This document shows, one piece after another, positions 13,932 to 21,023 of a DNA stretch of 23,726 nt. How positions within the stretch are numbered: position 1 is the stretch's first letter; each line of letters begins with the position of its first letter. A program made the translations under genes and the position numbers. The notes below the pieces were generated by a model that saw only the letters and a program-made list of their open reading frames with translations, did no database searches and was not told the DNA's origin. The DNA comes from JBEKHI01 sp050012355. GTDB lineage: Bacteria > Actinomycetota > Actinomycetes > Streptosporangiales > Streptosporangiaceae. The stretch lies in assembly GCA_050012355.1 (NCBI GenBank), contig JBEKHI010000084.1:1-23726 (forward strand). The letters are read 5' to 3'.

Positions 13932-14501
13932 ATGACGTCAGACGCGGAACTGATCGGCAGATCGCTGGCCGGCGACGGGGACGCCTTTATGGAGGTGATC
14001 TGCCGCCACGAGGGCGCGGTCGGGGCTTACCTGTCGCGGCGAGCGGGGCGTGAGGCGGCCGAGGACCTGCTCGGCGACGTGTGGGTAGCGGCCTTTGAGT
14101 CGCGGAAGACCTATGACCGGTCGTTCGCCGTGGCACGGCCGTGGCTGTACGGGGTGGCGCTGAACAGGCTGCGGCGTTACTGGCGGTCCCAGCCGGCCGA
14201 GGATCTCCTGCCGGACGTGACGGGCCTGGCACACGGATGGGATCCGTGGCCGGAGGTGGACGCCCGCGTGGACACTCAGTCAGTGCTCCGGACGGCTCTG
14301 GCACAGCTCAAGCCGGAGGAATGCGACGTCCTGACCCTGGTCGCCTGGGAGGACCTTACCGTCGCCGATGCCGCGCGGGTGCTCGGCATACCGGCCGGGA
14401 CGGCCCGCCGCCTGCTGCATCAGGCCCGCCTGGCGCTGCGGAACGCGCCCGCGGTGGCCGCCCTCTTGACCGATCTGAACAGTGTGAAGGAGAGCCAGTG
14501 A
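13932..14501 (+). CDS. ECF-type sigma factor
   Basis: A 189-residue RNA polymerase sigma factor with only regions 2 and 4. Region 2 covers about residues 10-80: DGDAFMEVICRHEGAVGAYLSRRAGREAAEDLLGDVWVAAFESRKTYD, then ARPWLYGVALNRLRRYWR. Region 4 covers about 120-175: LAQLKPEECDVLTLVAWEDLTVADAARVLGIPAGTARRLLHQARLALR, with a clear helix-turn-helix. AGGAGGG just before the ATG at 13932 is a strong ribosome binding site and fixes the start over an upstream GTG/ATG in frame. The stop overlaps the GTG of the next gene (GTGA), a membrane protein of the type that accompanies such sigma factors. It probably controls its own operon and perhaps the divergent propeller gene. Confidence 0.92.
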   Translation: MTSDAELIGRSLAGDGDAFMEVICRHEGAVGAYLSRRAGREAAEDLLGDVWVAAFESRKTYDRSFAVARPWLYGVALNRLRRYWRSQPAEDLLPDVTGLAHGWDPWPEVDARVDTQSVLRTALAQLKPEECDVLTLVAWEDLTVADAARVLGIPAGTARRLLHQARLALRNAPAVAALLTDLNSVKESQ

Positions 14502-15568
14502 ACGTGGACGAGATGGACCTGGTCAGCCAGTTGAAGGAGGCCGACCGCCTGCGGCCCGAGGCGTACGAGCGGGCGCGGGCGGCGTTGCGGGGAGCCATGG
14601 CCGAGTCGGGGGCCCCGGTTCCGCTGCGGGACAGTGGATTGCCGCGGGCGGGTAACCGTCGTCGCGGGAGGCTGGGCACCCGGGGCAAGGCCGGCATCGG
14701 CGCGGGTATCGGTGTGGTCGCGGCCGCGGCGGCCGCCGTGCTCGTCGCCACGTCGGCGCCCCAGCCCGCGGTGCCGGTCGCCCGCTCAGCCTCCCAGGCG
14801 CCCGCGACCGGTTCCAAGCTGGTGTCCCTGGCGGCCAGCATCTCGGCGAGTGACGGCTCGCAGCCCGGTAACGCGTCGCTGGAGATCGTCAAGCAAACCA
14901 TCGGCGACAAGCTGATGCAGGTCTACTACGGCCTGTACACCGACAGCGGCGAGTTGTACGCGGGAAGCGACAAGCAGACCCTCATGACCGCGATCGCTCA
15001 ACACGCCAACCTGTCCGATGGCGCTGATTCCCTTGAGGTGGCGGCGGCGCGCTATGCGGCGACCGGCGACCTTGCCACCGCCCGGGTGCGGATGGTCGAT
15101 GCCACGCCCAACGACTTCTTCCTCAGCCTCGCCGCCCGGAAGAAGATATGGGCGGAGGGCGCGGCGGCGAGGCAAGCCCTCATGCGCGAGAAGGGGATGA
15201 AGACGCCGCTGACGATGCCCACCGGCCAGGCCCTGCAGGACCAGATCAACAACTCGCTCTGGACAAATGGCACTGACGCGCTGAACTGGGCGGGAGGCGA
15301 CCCGGAGGTCCGGGCGGGTGTCCTGCGCCTGCTGTCGACCATCCCCGAGGTCACCGTGGCGAATTCGACGACCGACGGACAGCCCACGCTGACTATCACG
15401 GCCGGGCCGGCGGTGTTCGGCGGCGAAGGCGACGAGGTGCTGACGGTCAACGCCACGACCGGGCTGCCGGTCAGCACCGTGTCGACCACGCCGGGGGTGG
15501 CGACGGCCGTGGAGACCTACCAGGTCTCCCGGGTGACGCTGGCCAACATCGAGGCCGGCAAGTTCTGA
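14498..15568 (+). CDS. CU044_5270-family membrane protein, probable sigma partner
   Basis: A 356-residue protein. The cytoplasmic N-terminus (1-63) is short and charged, beginning with DEMDLVSQLKEADRLRPEAYERARAALRGAM, as in the CU044_5270-type proteins often encoded after ECF sigma factors. One membrane helix follows (about 65-86, GIGAGIGVVAAAAAAVLVATSA). The rest is extracytoplasmic, with a helical segment (SLAARKKIWAEGAAARQALM) and a C-terminal beta-rich part (TTDGQPTLTITAGPAVFGGEGDEVLTVNATTGLPVSTVSTT). A role as membrane-bound anti-sigma factor or sensor is inferred from the gene order and topology; no canonical zinc anti-sigma motif is present. The GTG at 14498 overlaps the sigma stop, and AAGGAG lies 6 bases upstream. 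A hairpin follows the stop. Confidence 0.85.
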   Translation: MNVDEMDLVSQLKEADRLRPEAYERARAALRGAMAESGAPVPLRDSGLPRAGNRRRGRLGTRGKAGIGAGIGVVAAAAAAVLVATSAPQPAVPVARSASQAPATGSKLVSLAASISASDGSQPGNASLEIVKQTIGDKLMQVYYGLYTDSGELYAGSDKQTLMTAIAQHANLSDGADSLEVAAARYAATGDLATARVRMVDATPNDFFLSLAARKKIWAEGAAARQALMREKGMKTPLTMPTGQALQDQINNSLWTNGTDALNWAGGDPEVRAGVLRLLSTIPEVTVANSTTDGQPTLTITAGPAVFGGEGDEVLTVNATTGLPVSTVSTTPGVATAVETYQVSRVTLANIEAGKF

Positions 15569-15597
15569 CCGTACTCGGCATTCAGCCGGGCCCCTGA

Positions 15598-15634
15598 ACG
15601 TGCGGGCCGCCCTTACCGGGGCGGACCCGCACGT
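15598..15634. terminator. Hairpin terminator after the sigma operon
   Basis: ACGTGCGGGCCGCCC (15598-15612) pairs with GGGCGGACCCGCACGT (15619-15634) with a single bulged A. It lies between the convergent sigma operon and the PhzF-like gene and should serve both. Confidence 0.8.
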
Positions 15635-15659
15635 CGCCGAGGTTCGTAACTGGGCGGCG

Positions 15660-16574
15660 TTACCTCAGTTCAGGCTCGGGCAGGTCGTCCCCGAGGGAGC
15701 TGAGGCTGAGCTCGTCCTGGCTGATGAGAATCGCCCGTCCGGTGACGCTGGGCCTGGTCACTCCGTCTGGTCCGGCAACCGCGGCAGCGTGAAGACGACT
15801 GGGCTGGCCCATCGCATCGCCCTGGTCGATGGTGATCCGTGTCCATGACGGTCGCGCTGGTCGGCGCTGGCCCGCCAGGTAGGCCGCCAGCGCGGCGGCC
15901 GCCACACCAGTGGCGGGGTCTTCCGGGTAACCAGCATCGACGGGAAACTGCCTCGCCACCAGGTGACCGGGGTCGCCGTCCGGGTGGTCCGCGAAGACGT
16001 ATGCCCCGGTAGTGTCCAGGCGGGAGCACAGTTCCCACAGCGCCGGATAGTCCGGCCGGACCGCGTGCACCGCGGCGGCATCGCGTAGCGGCACGATCAG
16101 CTTGGCCCGTGAGACGCTGACCGGCTGGATCACGGCGGCGGGGGAGATGCTCCCGCGTGGCAGGCCCAGCGCCGTAGCGAGTTCCGCGTGAACCGCGGCA
16201 TCCGGCCCGAACCACGGCGGCAGCTGGGCGACTGTCACCTCCGGCGGGTCGCCGCCGTTCCAGGTCACTTGGTGCTCGCCGGAGGCCGTACTGATTGATG
16301 CGTGCCGACCTGACAGGACGCCGGAACTGGTCAGGGCGGTGACGGCGGCGATCGTCGCGTGCGCGCACATGCGCATCTCGTGCCTGGGCACGAAGTACCG
16401 CAACGTCACCCTGGATCCGGACACGCTGGTGACGAAGGCGCTCTCGTGACCATAGTGCGCCGCCACTGCCCGCATCTGCCCGGCCGTCAGTTCCCGCGCG
16501 TCGGTGACCAGCGGACAGGGATTGCCGCCGTGGGCGCCGCTCGGGAACACTCGCCAGTGCTGTACCGGGATCAT
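15660..16574 (-). CDS. PhzF-family isomerase
   Basis: A 304-residue protein of the PhzF/YddE diaminopimelate-epimerase-like fold. All family signatures are seen: HWRVFPSGAHGGNPCPLV at the start, GHESAFV with Glu44 (the catalytic base position of PhzF), FVPRHEMRMCAHATIAAVTAL (the CGHAT motif with Cys-Ala-His), and PATGVAAAALAAYLAG (the DPATGSA motif). Members isomerise small acids, for example in phenazine synthesis, but most have unknown substrates; no other phenazine genes are here. The ATG at 16574 is used because it begins the conserved domain; an upstream ATG at 16667 would put a striking palindrome (16623-16651) inside the coding region. It diverges from the glycosyltransferase gene and may share control with it. 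Confidence 0.88.
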   Translation of the reverse strand: MIPVQHWRVFPSGAHGGNPCPLVTDARELTAGQMRAVAAHYGHESAFVTSVSGSRVTLRYFVPRHEMRMCAHATIAAVTALTSSGVLSGRHASISTASGEHQVTWNGGDPPEVTVAQLPPWFGPDAAVHAELATALGLPRGSISPAAVIQPVSVSRAKLIVPLRDAAAVHAVRPDYPALWELCSRLDTTGAYVFADHPDGDPGHLVARQFPVDAGYPEDPATGVAAAALAAYLAGQRRPARPSWTRITIDQGDAMGQPSRLHAAAVAGPDGVTRPSVTGRAILISQDELSLSSLGDDLPEPELR

Positions 16575-16622
16575 CCATCCACGGTAGATCGGCCATTTCC
16601 GTATCGGCCGATTGGGATGCCC

Positions 16623-16651
16623 AAACTGCCAGTTTGGCAAACTGGCAGTTT
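16623..16651. promoter_or_regulatory. Double palindromic operator between PhzF-like and glycosyltransferase genes
   Basis: AAACTGCCAGTTT (16623-16635), GGC, then AAACTGGCAGTTT (16639-16651). The two 13-base boxes are exact inverted copies, and each is itself a near-palindrome (AAACTG-C-CAGTTT). Such doubled dyads suit a dimeric repressor of MarR, TetR or GntR type binding twice. The site lies 49 bases from the PhzF-like start and about 100 bases before the glycosyltransferase start, so one regulator could control both. ATCGGCC is also repeated nearby (16590 and 16606). Confidence 0.6.
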
Positions 16652-16751
16652 CTGGCTGCTGCTTCATATATCCGGCAGACTGCTTGAGCAGCCGCTCGCT
16701 TTGCCGTTCGGGACCTCATTCCAGCGGCACCGAACGTAGACCGGAAGGCAG

Positions 16752-18023
16752 ATGGCGAATCCATTCGTTAGTTCCCGGGTCAAGGATGCGAAGCCACAAT
16801 TGTCGGTGGTGGTCCCTACCTACAACCGGGCGCCGTTGCTGCGCAAGACGCTCGCGTCGCTCGTCCAGCAACGCAATCCGCCGCCGTTCGAGGTCGTCGT
16901 GGCCGATGACGGGTCCGCCGATGATAGCGAGCAGGTCGCCGCGGAGTTTCGCGACCGCCTCGCTATCCGCTACTGCTACCAGGAGGACGAAGGGTACCGG
17001 GTCGCCAGGGCCCGCAACATGGGTGCGGCCATTGCCAGCGCGCCGGTCCTGGTGTTCCTGGACAGCGGCACGCTGGCGGGACCGGATCTGCTCGCGGGTC
17101 ACCTGCGCCGCCACGCTGAGCACCGCGCCCACCCCGGATCGCCGACGGGCGGACCGGCCGTGATCGGTTACACCTACGGGTACCGGCCCTATGACCCCAC
17201 CCCACCTGGGCTGGCCGAGGCGTTTGCCCGGCTGAGCCCACGGCAGGTGTACGAGCGCTACCACGCCGATCCGCTGTTCCGCGACGCGCGTCATGAAGTG
17301 CTGGCCAAGCTCGGTTTCGACCTGAACGGGCTGAAGATGCCATGGCTGTTCTTCTGGTCGATGAACGTCTCGGTCCACGCCGGCGACTACGTGGCGGTGG
17401 GCGGCTTCGACGAGCGGTTCCGCAGTTGGGGCGGCGAGGACCTGGAACTGGCCTACCGCCTGCATCAACGCGGCGTGCCGTTCATCTGCGACATCCGGCC
17501 CTGGGCGATGGAGATCCCGCACGAACGGGACCGCGACGCCAATATCGCCAGCGACAAGAGCAACGCGCTGCGAATCCTGACAAAGCACGCTGACCCCGCC
17601 GTCGAGCTGCTCTGGGCACTGATGACGCGCGACTACCTCATGTTTCCTGCCGAAGACGACTATCGTGACCTTCTTGACTGGACGAACCAGCTCAGCGGAC
17701 TGGACGTGCAGCCAGAAGTGGACCGCGGCACCATGGACCTGCCCGCCGGGACCCGCGTGGCGATCTTCGGCAGCGGCGCGAGCGTGCCTGACCATGGGCT
17801 GCGCGGTGCGCTGGTGGAATTCGACGCGAGGCTTCTTGATAAGGCACCCGTCGACGGCCGCTTCACTACTCATCACGGGGTTGGCCTGCGCACTCCTGCG
17901 TCCGACCAAGCCTTCGACCGAGTCGTGATCACCTCCCGGTTGTCGCGGCTATGGCCACAGTGGGGCGAAGCCATCCGCGCCGAAGCCGCGCGGATCGGCA
18001 CCAGCGTTCACTGTGTCCTGTAG
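16752..18023 (+). CDS. GT2-family glycosyltransferase with extra C-terminal domain
   Basis: A 423-residue GT-A type glycosyltransferase. QLSVVVPTYNRAPLLRKTLASL opens the fold, ADDGSADDS (51-59) is the nucleotide-sugar loop, and EGYRVARARNMGAAIA (80-95) is typical of GT2. Where most members have a DxD metal motif this one reads FLDSG (102-106). MNVSVHAGDYVAVGGFDERFRSWGGEDLELAYRLHQRG (204-241) is the conserved galactosyltransferase-type C-terminal segment with GGED. The last 90 residues (from about 330) form an added domain with a Rossmann-like start, GTRVAIFGSGASV, of unknown role. The acceptor is unknown; a small molecule or peptide product is more likely than a polysaccharide because the neighbours are tailoring enzymes. 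GGAAGG lies upstream of the ATG at 16752. It is convergent with the O-methyltransferase gene. Confidence 0.87.
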   Translation: MANPFVSSRVKDAKPQLSVVVPTYNRAPLLRKTLASLVQQRNPPPFEVVVADDGSADDSEQVAAEFRDRLAIRYCYQEDEGYRVARARNMGAAIASAPVLVFLDSGTLAGPDLLAGHLRRHAEHRAHPGSPTGGPAVIGYTYGYRPYDPTPPGLAEAFARLSPRQVYERYHADPLFRDARHEVLAKLGFDLNGLKMPWLFFWSMNVSVHAGDYVAVGGFDERFRSWGGEDLELAYRLHQRGVPFICDIRPWAMEIPHERDRDANIASDKSNALRILTKHADPAVELLWALMTRDYLMFPAEDDYRDLLDWTNQLSGLDVQPEVDRGTMDLPAGTRVAIFGSGASVPDHGLRGALVEFDARLLDKAPVDGRFTTHHGVGLRTPASDQAFDRVVITSRLSRLWPQWGEAIRAEAARIGTSVHCVL

Positions 18024-18079
18024 AGTGCCAGGCCTGCCCGACGCGTGCCGTCGATCGTCGTAACGAGCGTTTTCCCAGC

Positions 18080-19099
18080 TCAGGCAGGTACTGCCTCGAT
18101 CGCTCCCGGAAAGACGTTCTTCACCGCGAAGCCGCTGTCCACCAGCAGCGTCGTGTACTCCTGCGCGGTGCGGTCGCGTCCCTCCATCAGGACCAGCATG
18201 AGCAGGTCGATGATCCGTTTGCGCGGTGCGGCCCAGATGCCCGCGCTCGGGCTGGACGCCTCCGGGGCGGCCGGCAGCAGTTCCTCCAGCACCAGCAGTC
18301 GCGCGTCGGCATGCATCGCCGCGCGTACCCGCGCGAGCACCCGGCAGGCGTTCTCGTCGTTCCAGTTGTGCAACACGCGGCGCAGCAAGTACAGGTCGCC
18401 GCCACCGGGCACGTGGTCGAAGAAGCTGCCCGCCGTGATCTGCACCCGGTCGAGCACTCCGGCCTCGGCCAGCAGATCGCGCGCTCGCGCGGCGGCCTCT
18501 GGCAGCTCCACCAAGACGCCGTGCAGCTCAGGGCGGGGGCTCAGCACTTCGGCGAGCAGGCCGCCGTCGCCGCCGCCGACGTCCACTATGGTGCGTGCTC
18601 CGTCGAAGAGGTGCGCGTCGGGGGACCGGGGTTCCGGTGTGGCTGACATGGCCGCGTTGAAGCTGGCGGCGAGCTCGGGGTTCCCGCTGAGGTATTCATA
18701 GAACGGCTGGCCGAATCGGTCGTTGAAGGCGGGTCGGCCAGTTCGTACGGTGTCGAGCAGCCCGCCGAAGGACTGGTATATCTCCGTGCCGTACAGGACC
18801 GCGGCGCCGTGAATGGAGCCGGGCGCGTCCGAGCGTAGGTACTCGCCGATCTGACTCAGCTCGAACTGGTCGGCGCCGGTCTGGCGCAGGACACCGGCGT
18901 CGGCGAGCGCGGCCAGCAGTCGCCGCAGCGCCAGGGGATTGAGATCGGCCGCCGTGGCCAGTTCCACTGTGGTCCGCGCTCCCTTCGCCATCCGGTCGGG
19001 TAGCCCCAGCACGGCGAACACCGAGCACGCCTGCGCGGTCCAGGTGGCGCCCAGCATGGCGAGCAGTCGCTTGCGGAAGTACTCGGGGTCAGCTGCCAT
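18080..19099 (-). CDS. O-methyltransferase (PF00891 type)
   Basis: A 339-residue SAM-dependent O-methyltransferase of the plant-type/actinomycete polyketide-tailoring family (carminomycin 4-O-methyltransferase group). The N-terminal dimerisation domain is typical (TAQACSVFAVLGLPDRMAKGARTTVELATAADLNPLALRRLLAALADAGVL). Motif I is DVGGGDGG (173-180), and LRRVLHNWNDENACRVL contains the catalytic His244. MAADPEYFRKRL at 19099 is used as start because AAGGAG lies 6-7 bases upstream; a longer frame to 19324 runs into the insertion sequence and has poor coding bias. The substrate should be a small phenol or carboxyl compound. Its promoter region, shared with the FAD enzyme gene, is now split by an insertion sequence. 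Confidence 0.9.
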   Translation of the reverse strand: MAADPEYFRKRLLAMLGATWTAQACSVFAVLGLPDRMAKGARTTVELATAADLNPLALRRLLAALADAGVLRQTGADQFELSQIGEYLRSDAPGSIHGAAVLYGTEIYQSFGGLLDTVRTGRPAFNDRFGQPFYEYLSGNPELAASFNAAMSATPEPRSPDAHLFDGARTIVDVGGGDGGLLAEVLSPRPELHGVLVELPEAAARARDLLAEAGVLDRVQITAGSFFDHVPGGGDLYLLRRVLHNWNDENACRVLARVRAAMHADARLLVLEELLPAAPEASSPSAGIWAAPRKRIIDLLMLVLMEGRDRTAQEYTTLLVDSGFAVKNVFPGAIEAVPA

Positions 19100-19290
19100 G
19101 GACGGGCTCCTTCGCCAATTCGCTGCGCGGGAATCCCGATACCTGCCAATTGAATGGCATGAACTTCTCCAGCAGGATTCAAGCGAGTGTCGAGATAGAT
19201 GGAATTCGCCAGTTTCCGCATTGGTGTCGTCGTGCAGATCTGCCTTATCTTCGCATTTGCTTTGTGTGGCTGCCAAGGTGTTGACGACAC
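19100..19290. other. Left half of the divergent promoter region, split by the insertion
   Basis: A 191-base stretch of visibly lower G+C than its surroundings, upstream of the O-methyltransferase. It contains a frame opening MRKLANSIYLD, but third codon positions are only near half G or C, unlike real genes here, so it is treated as non-coding. With 20927-21023 it would form a gap of about 288 bases between the two divergent genes before the insertion. Confidence 0.6.
19281..19290. repeat. Left target-site duplication of the insertion sequence
   Basis: TTGACGACAC directly precedes the left IS end and matches 20917-20926 at all 10 bases. The duplicated site is AT-neutral and starts with a -35-like TTGACG. 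Confidence 0.9.
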
Positions 19291-20916
19291 CAGGGTGCCC
19301 CGCAAAGTAGTTTGTGCTGCTCATGAGTGGTCCGGGAGTCCGAGGATGGCCAGGAGCAGGGCGGTGTCGTATTTGATGCGGCGGATGGTGGCGGCGATCT
19401 TGGTGTAGCCGGCCTGGCGGATGAGCCCGATCGCGAGGTTACGGAGGGTGGCCATTATGCGGGGTTTCGGGCCGGTCCGCACCCGGGACGCGTCCTCACG
19501 AAACGTGACATCACGGACCCAGTGGACCTTGTTCTCGATCGTCCAGTGACCGCGGACGTAACCGGCCAGGTGGACCGGGGCGGCCTCGCGGGCGGTCAGG
19601 CTGGTGACGATGAACACCGCGACCGCGGACTTGACGGTCTTGCGGATCCACCGCTTGCCTTTCCTGACGCGGACGATCCGGGTGACGTACCGCTCGACGA
19701 GGGCGACCTGGCGGACGTGGGGGAACAGTTCGCGGATCTGCGGCGGGGCGTCCATGACCTGGCAGGTGCGCAGCTCACGGCGGCCGTGGCCCTTGCTCTG
19801 CCCGGCGTGCTGGACAGGCACGCCTTTCCAGTCGAGGGCGTCGAGGGCGTCCCAGAGCTTGCGGGTGTTCTTCTTGACCGTGAGGACATAATGCGCCAGC
19901 AGTTCCTCCACGATGAGTTTCGCGTGGGCGCGGACGGTGTGGCCGGCGTCGGCGGTGATGACATGGCCGGCCAGGCTGTAGCAGGAGTCCAGGTCCCGCA
20001 GCAGCGGCGCGAACTCCGGCACTTCGTTCGCTTTCGGGCCGATCAGGTGCTCGGCAAGCACCTGGCCCGTGCCGTGGGTGGCGGCGGCCAGCAGGTACGG
20101 GATCAGGCCGTCGGTCCCGGCGGCGCCGCGGACCGCCTTGCCGTCCACCGCGATCGCCGGCAGCCAGCCCGGGCCGGCTGCCGGGAACGTGACCGGGCCG
20201 GGATGGGCGCGGCTGGCCAGGTACGCCCCGGCGTGACCGGCCAGCCCCTGCGCGCCGAGCGCCTCCAGCAGCCGGATCACCGTATCCGGGTGCGGCGCCA
20301 CGTGCACGCCCAGCGCGTTACGGCGGGCGCCGGCGGCGGCCAGCACCTCCTGCCGGGCGGCATGCACCCACGCGGTCACATCCTCCAGCTGCGAGTTCCC
20401 GCACAGCACCGCCCCGGTGCACAGCACCAGCACGCACGCCACCGGATGCCGGACCCCGCGCGGGTCCCGGGGATCAGGGACCGCCGCGAAGCACTCCGCC
20501 AGGTTCCCGCCCGACGCGGCGCTCAGCGCGGCGGCACGGCAGGCAAGCGCAGCCAGGGCTTCCCCGGCGGCAGCGGGCACGGGCATGCGAGACTGGACGG
20601 GCAACGGGGGCCTCCGGGACGGGAAAGTGATGTCGCAATCCCTTGTCCTAGCCCGGACCCCGCTGCCTTTCCGGGAAACGACACGTCCCCGCCCGTAACG
20701 TGACCATACCGAGAGCAGCGCCCCCGCGCAGCAGTCACAGCCCGTGCCCGCCAGGCGCACCCCGGGCCGCCGGCCTGAACCCTCAGATATCACTCACCGT
20801 GGCGTAAAAACAGTGCGGCCGACCCATCCGCCGCCATGAACAACCCAGCCCCACGCAAAGACGCTCGAAGGCTAAATGCACGCTGACCTGCGAAGACAAC
20901 TTTGCGGGTCGCCCTG
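19291..20916. mobile_element. Complete ISAs1-family insertion sequence, 1626 bp
   Basis: The ends are CAGGGTGCCCCGCAAAGT at the left and, read from the right end inward, CAGGGCGACCCGCAAAGT; 19 of the first 23 bases match, and both begin with CAGGG. Perfect 10-bp direct repeats flank the element. It holds one transposase gene. Family assignment comes from the transposase motifs and the CAGGG ends. The intact frame, ends and target repeats point to a recent insertion. It lies between the O-methyltransferase and FAD enzyme genes. Confidence 0.93.
19321..20601 (-). CDS. ISAs1-family transposase
   Basis: A 426-residue DDE transposase. The N-terminal part has FAAVPDPRDPRGVRHPVACVLVLCTGAVLCGNSQLEDVTAWV, the classic ISAs1 (H-repeat) start. 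The catalytic acids are the Asp in IAVDGKAVRGA, the Asp in VITADAGHTVRAHAK, and the Glu in HWTIENKVHWVRDVTFREDASRVRTG. The C-terminal PRIMATLRNLAIGLIRQAGYTKIAATIR is also typical. A TTG at 20601 is the likely start because GGAGG lies 6-7 bases upstream; an ATG at 20586 would shorten it by five residues and a longer frame to 20793 lacks a ribosome binding site. No frameshift or stop interrupts it, so the element may be active. It runs on the minus strand, the same as the O-methyltransferase, and about 315 bases of non-coding DNA lie between its start and the right IS end. Confidence 0.93.
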   Translation of the reverse strand, partial: PVQSRMPVPAAAGEALAALACRAAALSAASGGNLAECFAAVPDPRDPRGVRHPVACVLVLCTGAVLCGNSQLEDVTAWVHAARQEVLAAAGARRNALGVHVAPHPDTVIRLLEALGAQGLAGHAGAYLASRAHPGPVTFPAAGPGWLPAIAVDGKAVRGAAGTDGLIPYLLAAATHGTGQVLAEHLIGPKANEVPEFAPLLRDLDSCYSLAGHVITADAGHTVRAHAKLIVEELLAHYVLTVKKNTRKLWDALDALDWKGVPVQHAGQSKGHGRRELRTCQVMDAPPQIRELFPHVRQVALVERYVTRIVRVRKGKRWIRKTVKSAVAVFIVTSLTAREAAPVHLAGYVRGHWTIENKVHWVRDVTFREDASRVRTGPKPRIMATLRNLAIGLIRQAGYTKIAATIRRIKYDTALLLAILGLPDHS

Positions 20917-20926
20917 TTGACGACAC
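20917..20926. repeat. Right target-site duplication of the insertion sequence
   Basis: TTGACGACAC directly follows the right IS end and is identical to 19281-19290. Confidence 0.9.
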
Positions 20927-21023
20927 ATGGTAATCCCAAGCGCGGCCCTATAGCCTTGGAAGTACGTCCTATGCGGACGATCTATTACGGGTGCTGGACC
21001 GACATGGAGCCTTTTGGTAGCTG

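Noticed and set aside
16618..16739. A 40-codon frame from ATG at 16618 (MPKLPVWQTGSFW...)
   Set aside because: Its first third is just the palindromic operator read as codons, it has no ribosome binding site, and the glycosyltransferase follows directly.
19110..19232. A possible precursor peptide frame opening MRKLANSIYLD on the minus strand
   Set aside because: Third codon positions are only about half G or C, there is no ribosome binding site, and the frame runs on inside the O-methyltransferase gene in another phase.
19327..20703. A 458-codon frame on the plus strand
   Set aside because: It is the antisense mirror of the transposase, an artefact of high G+C; its translation is Asp/Arg/Gly-rich without motifs.
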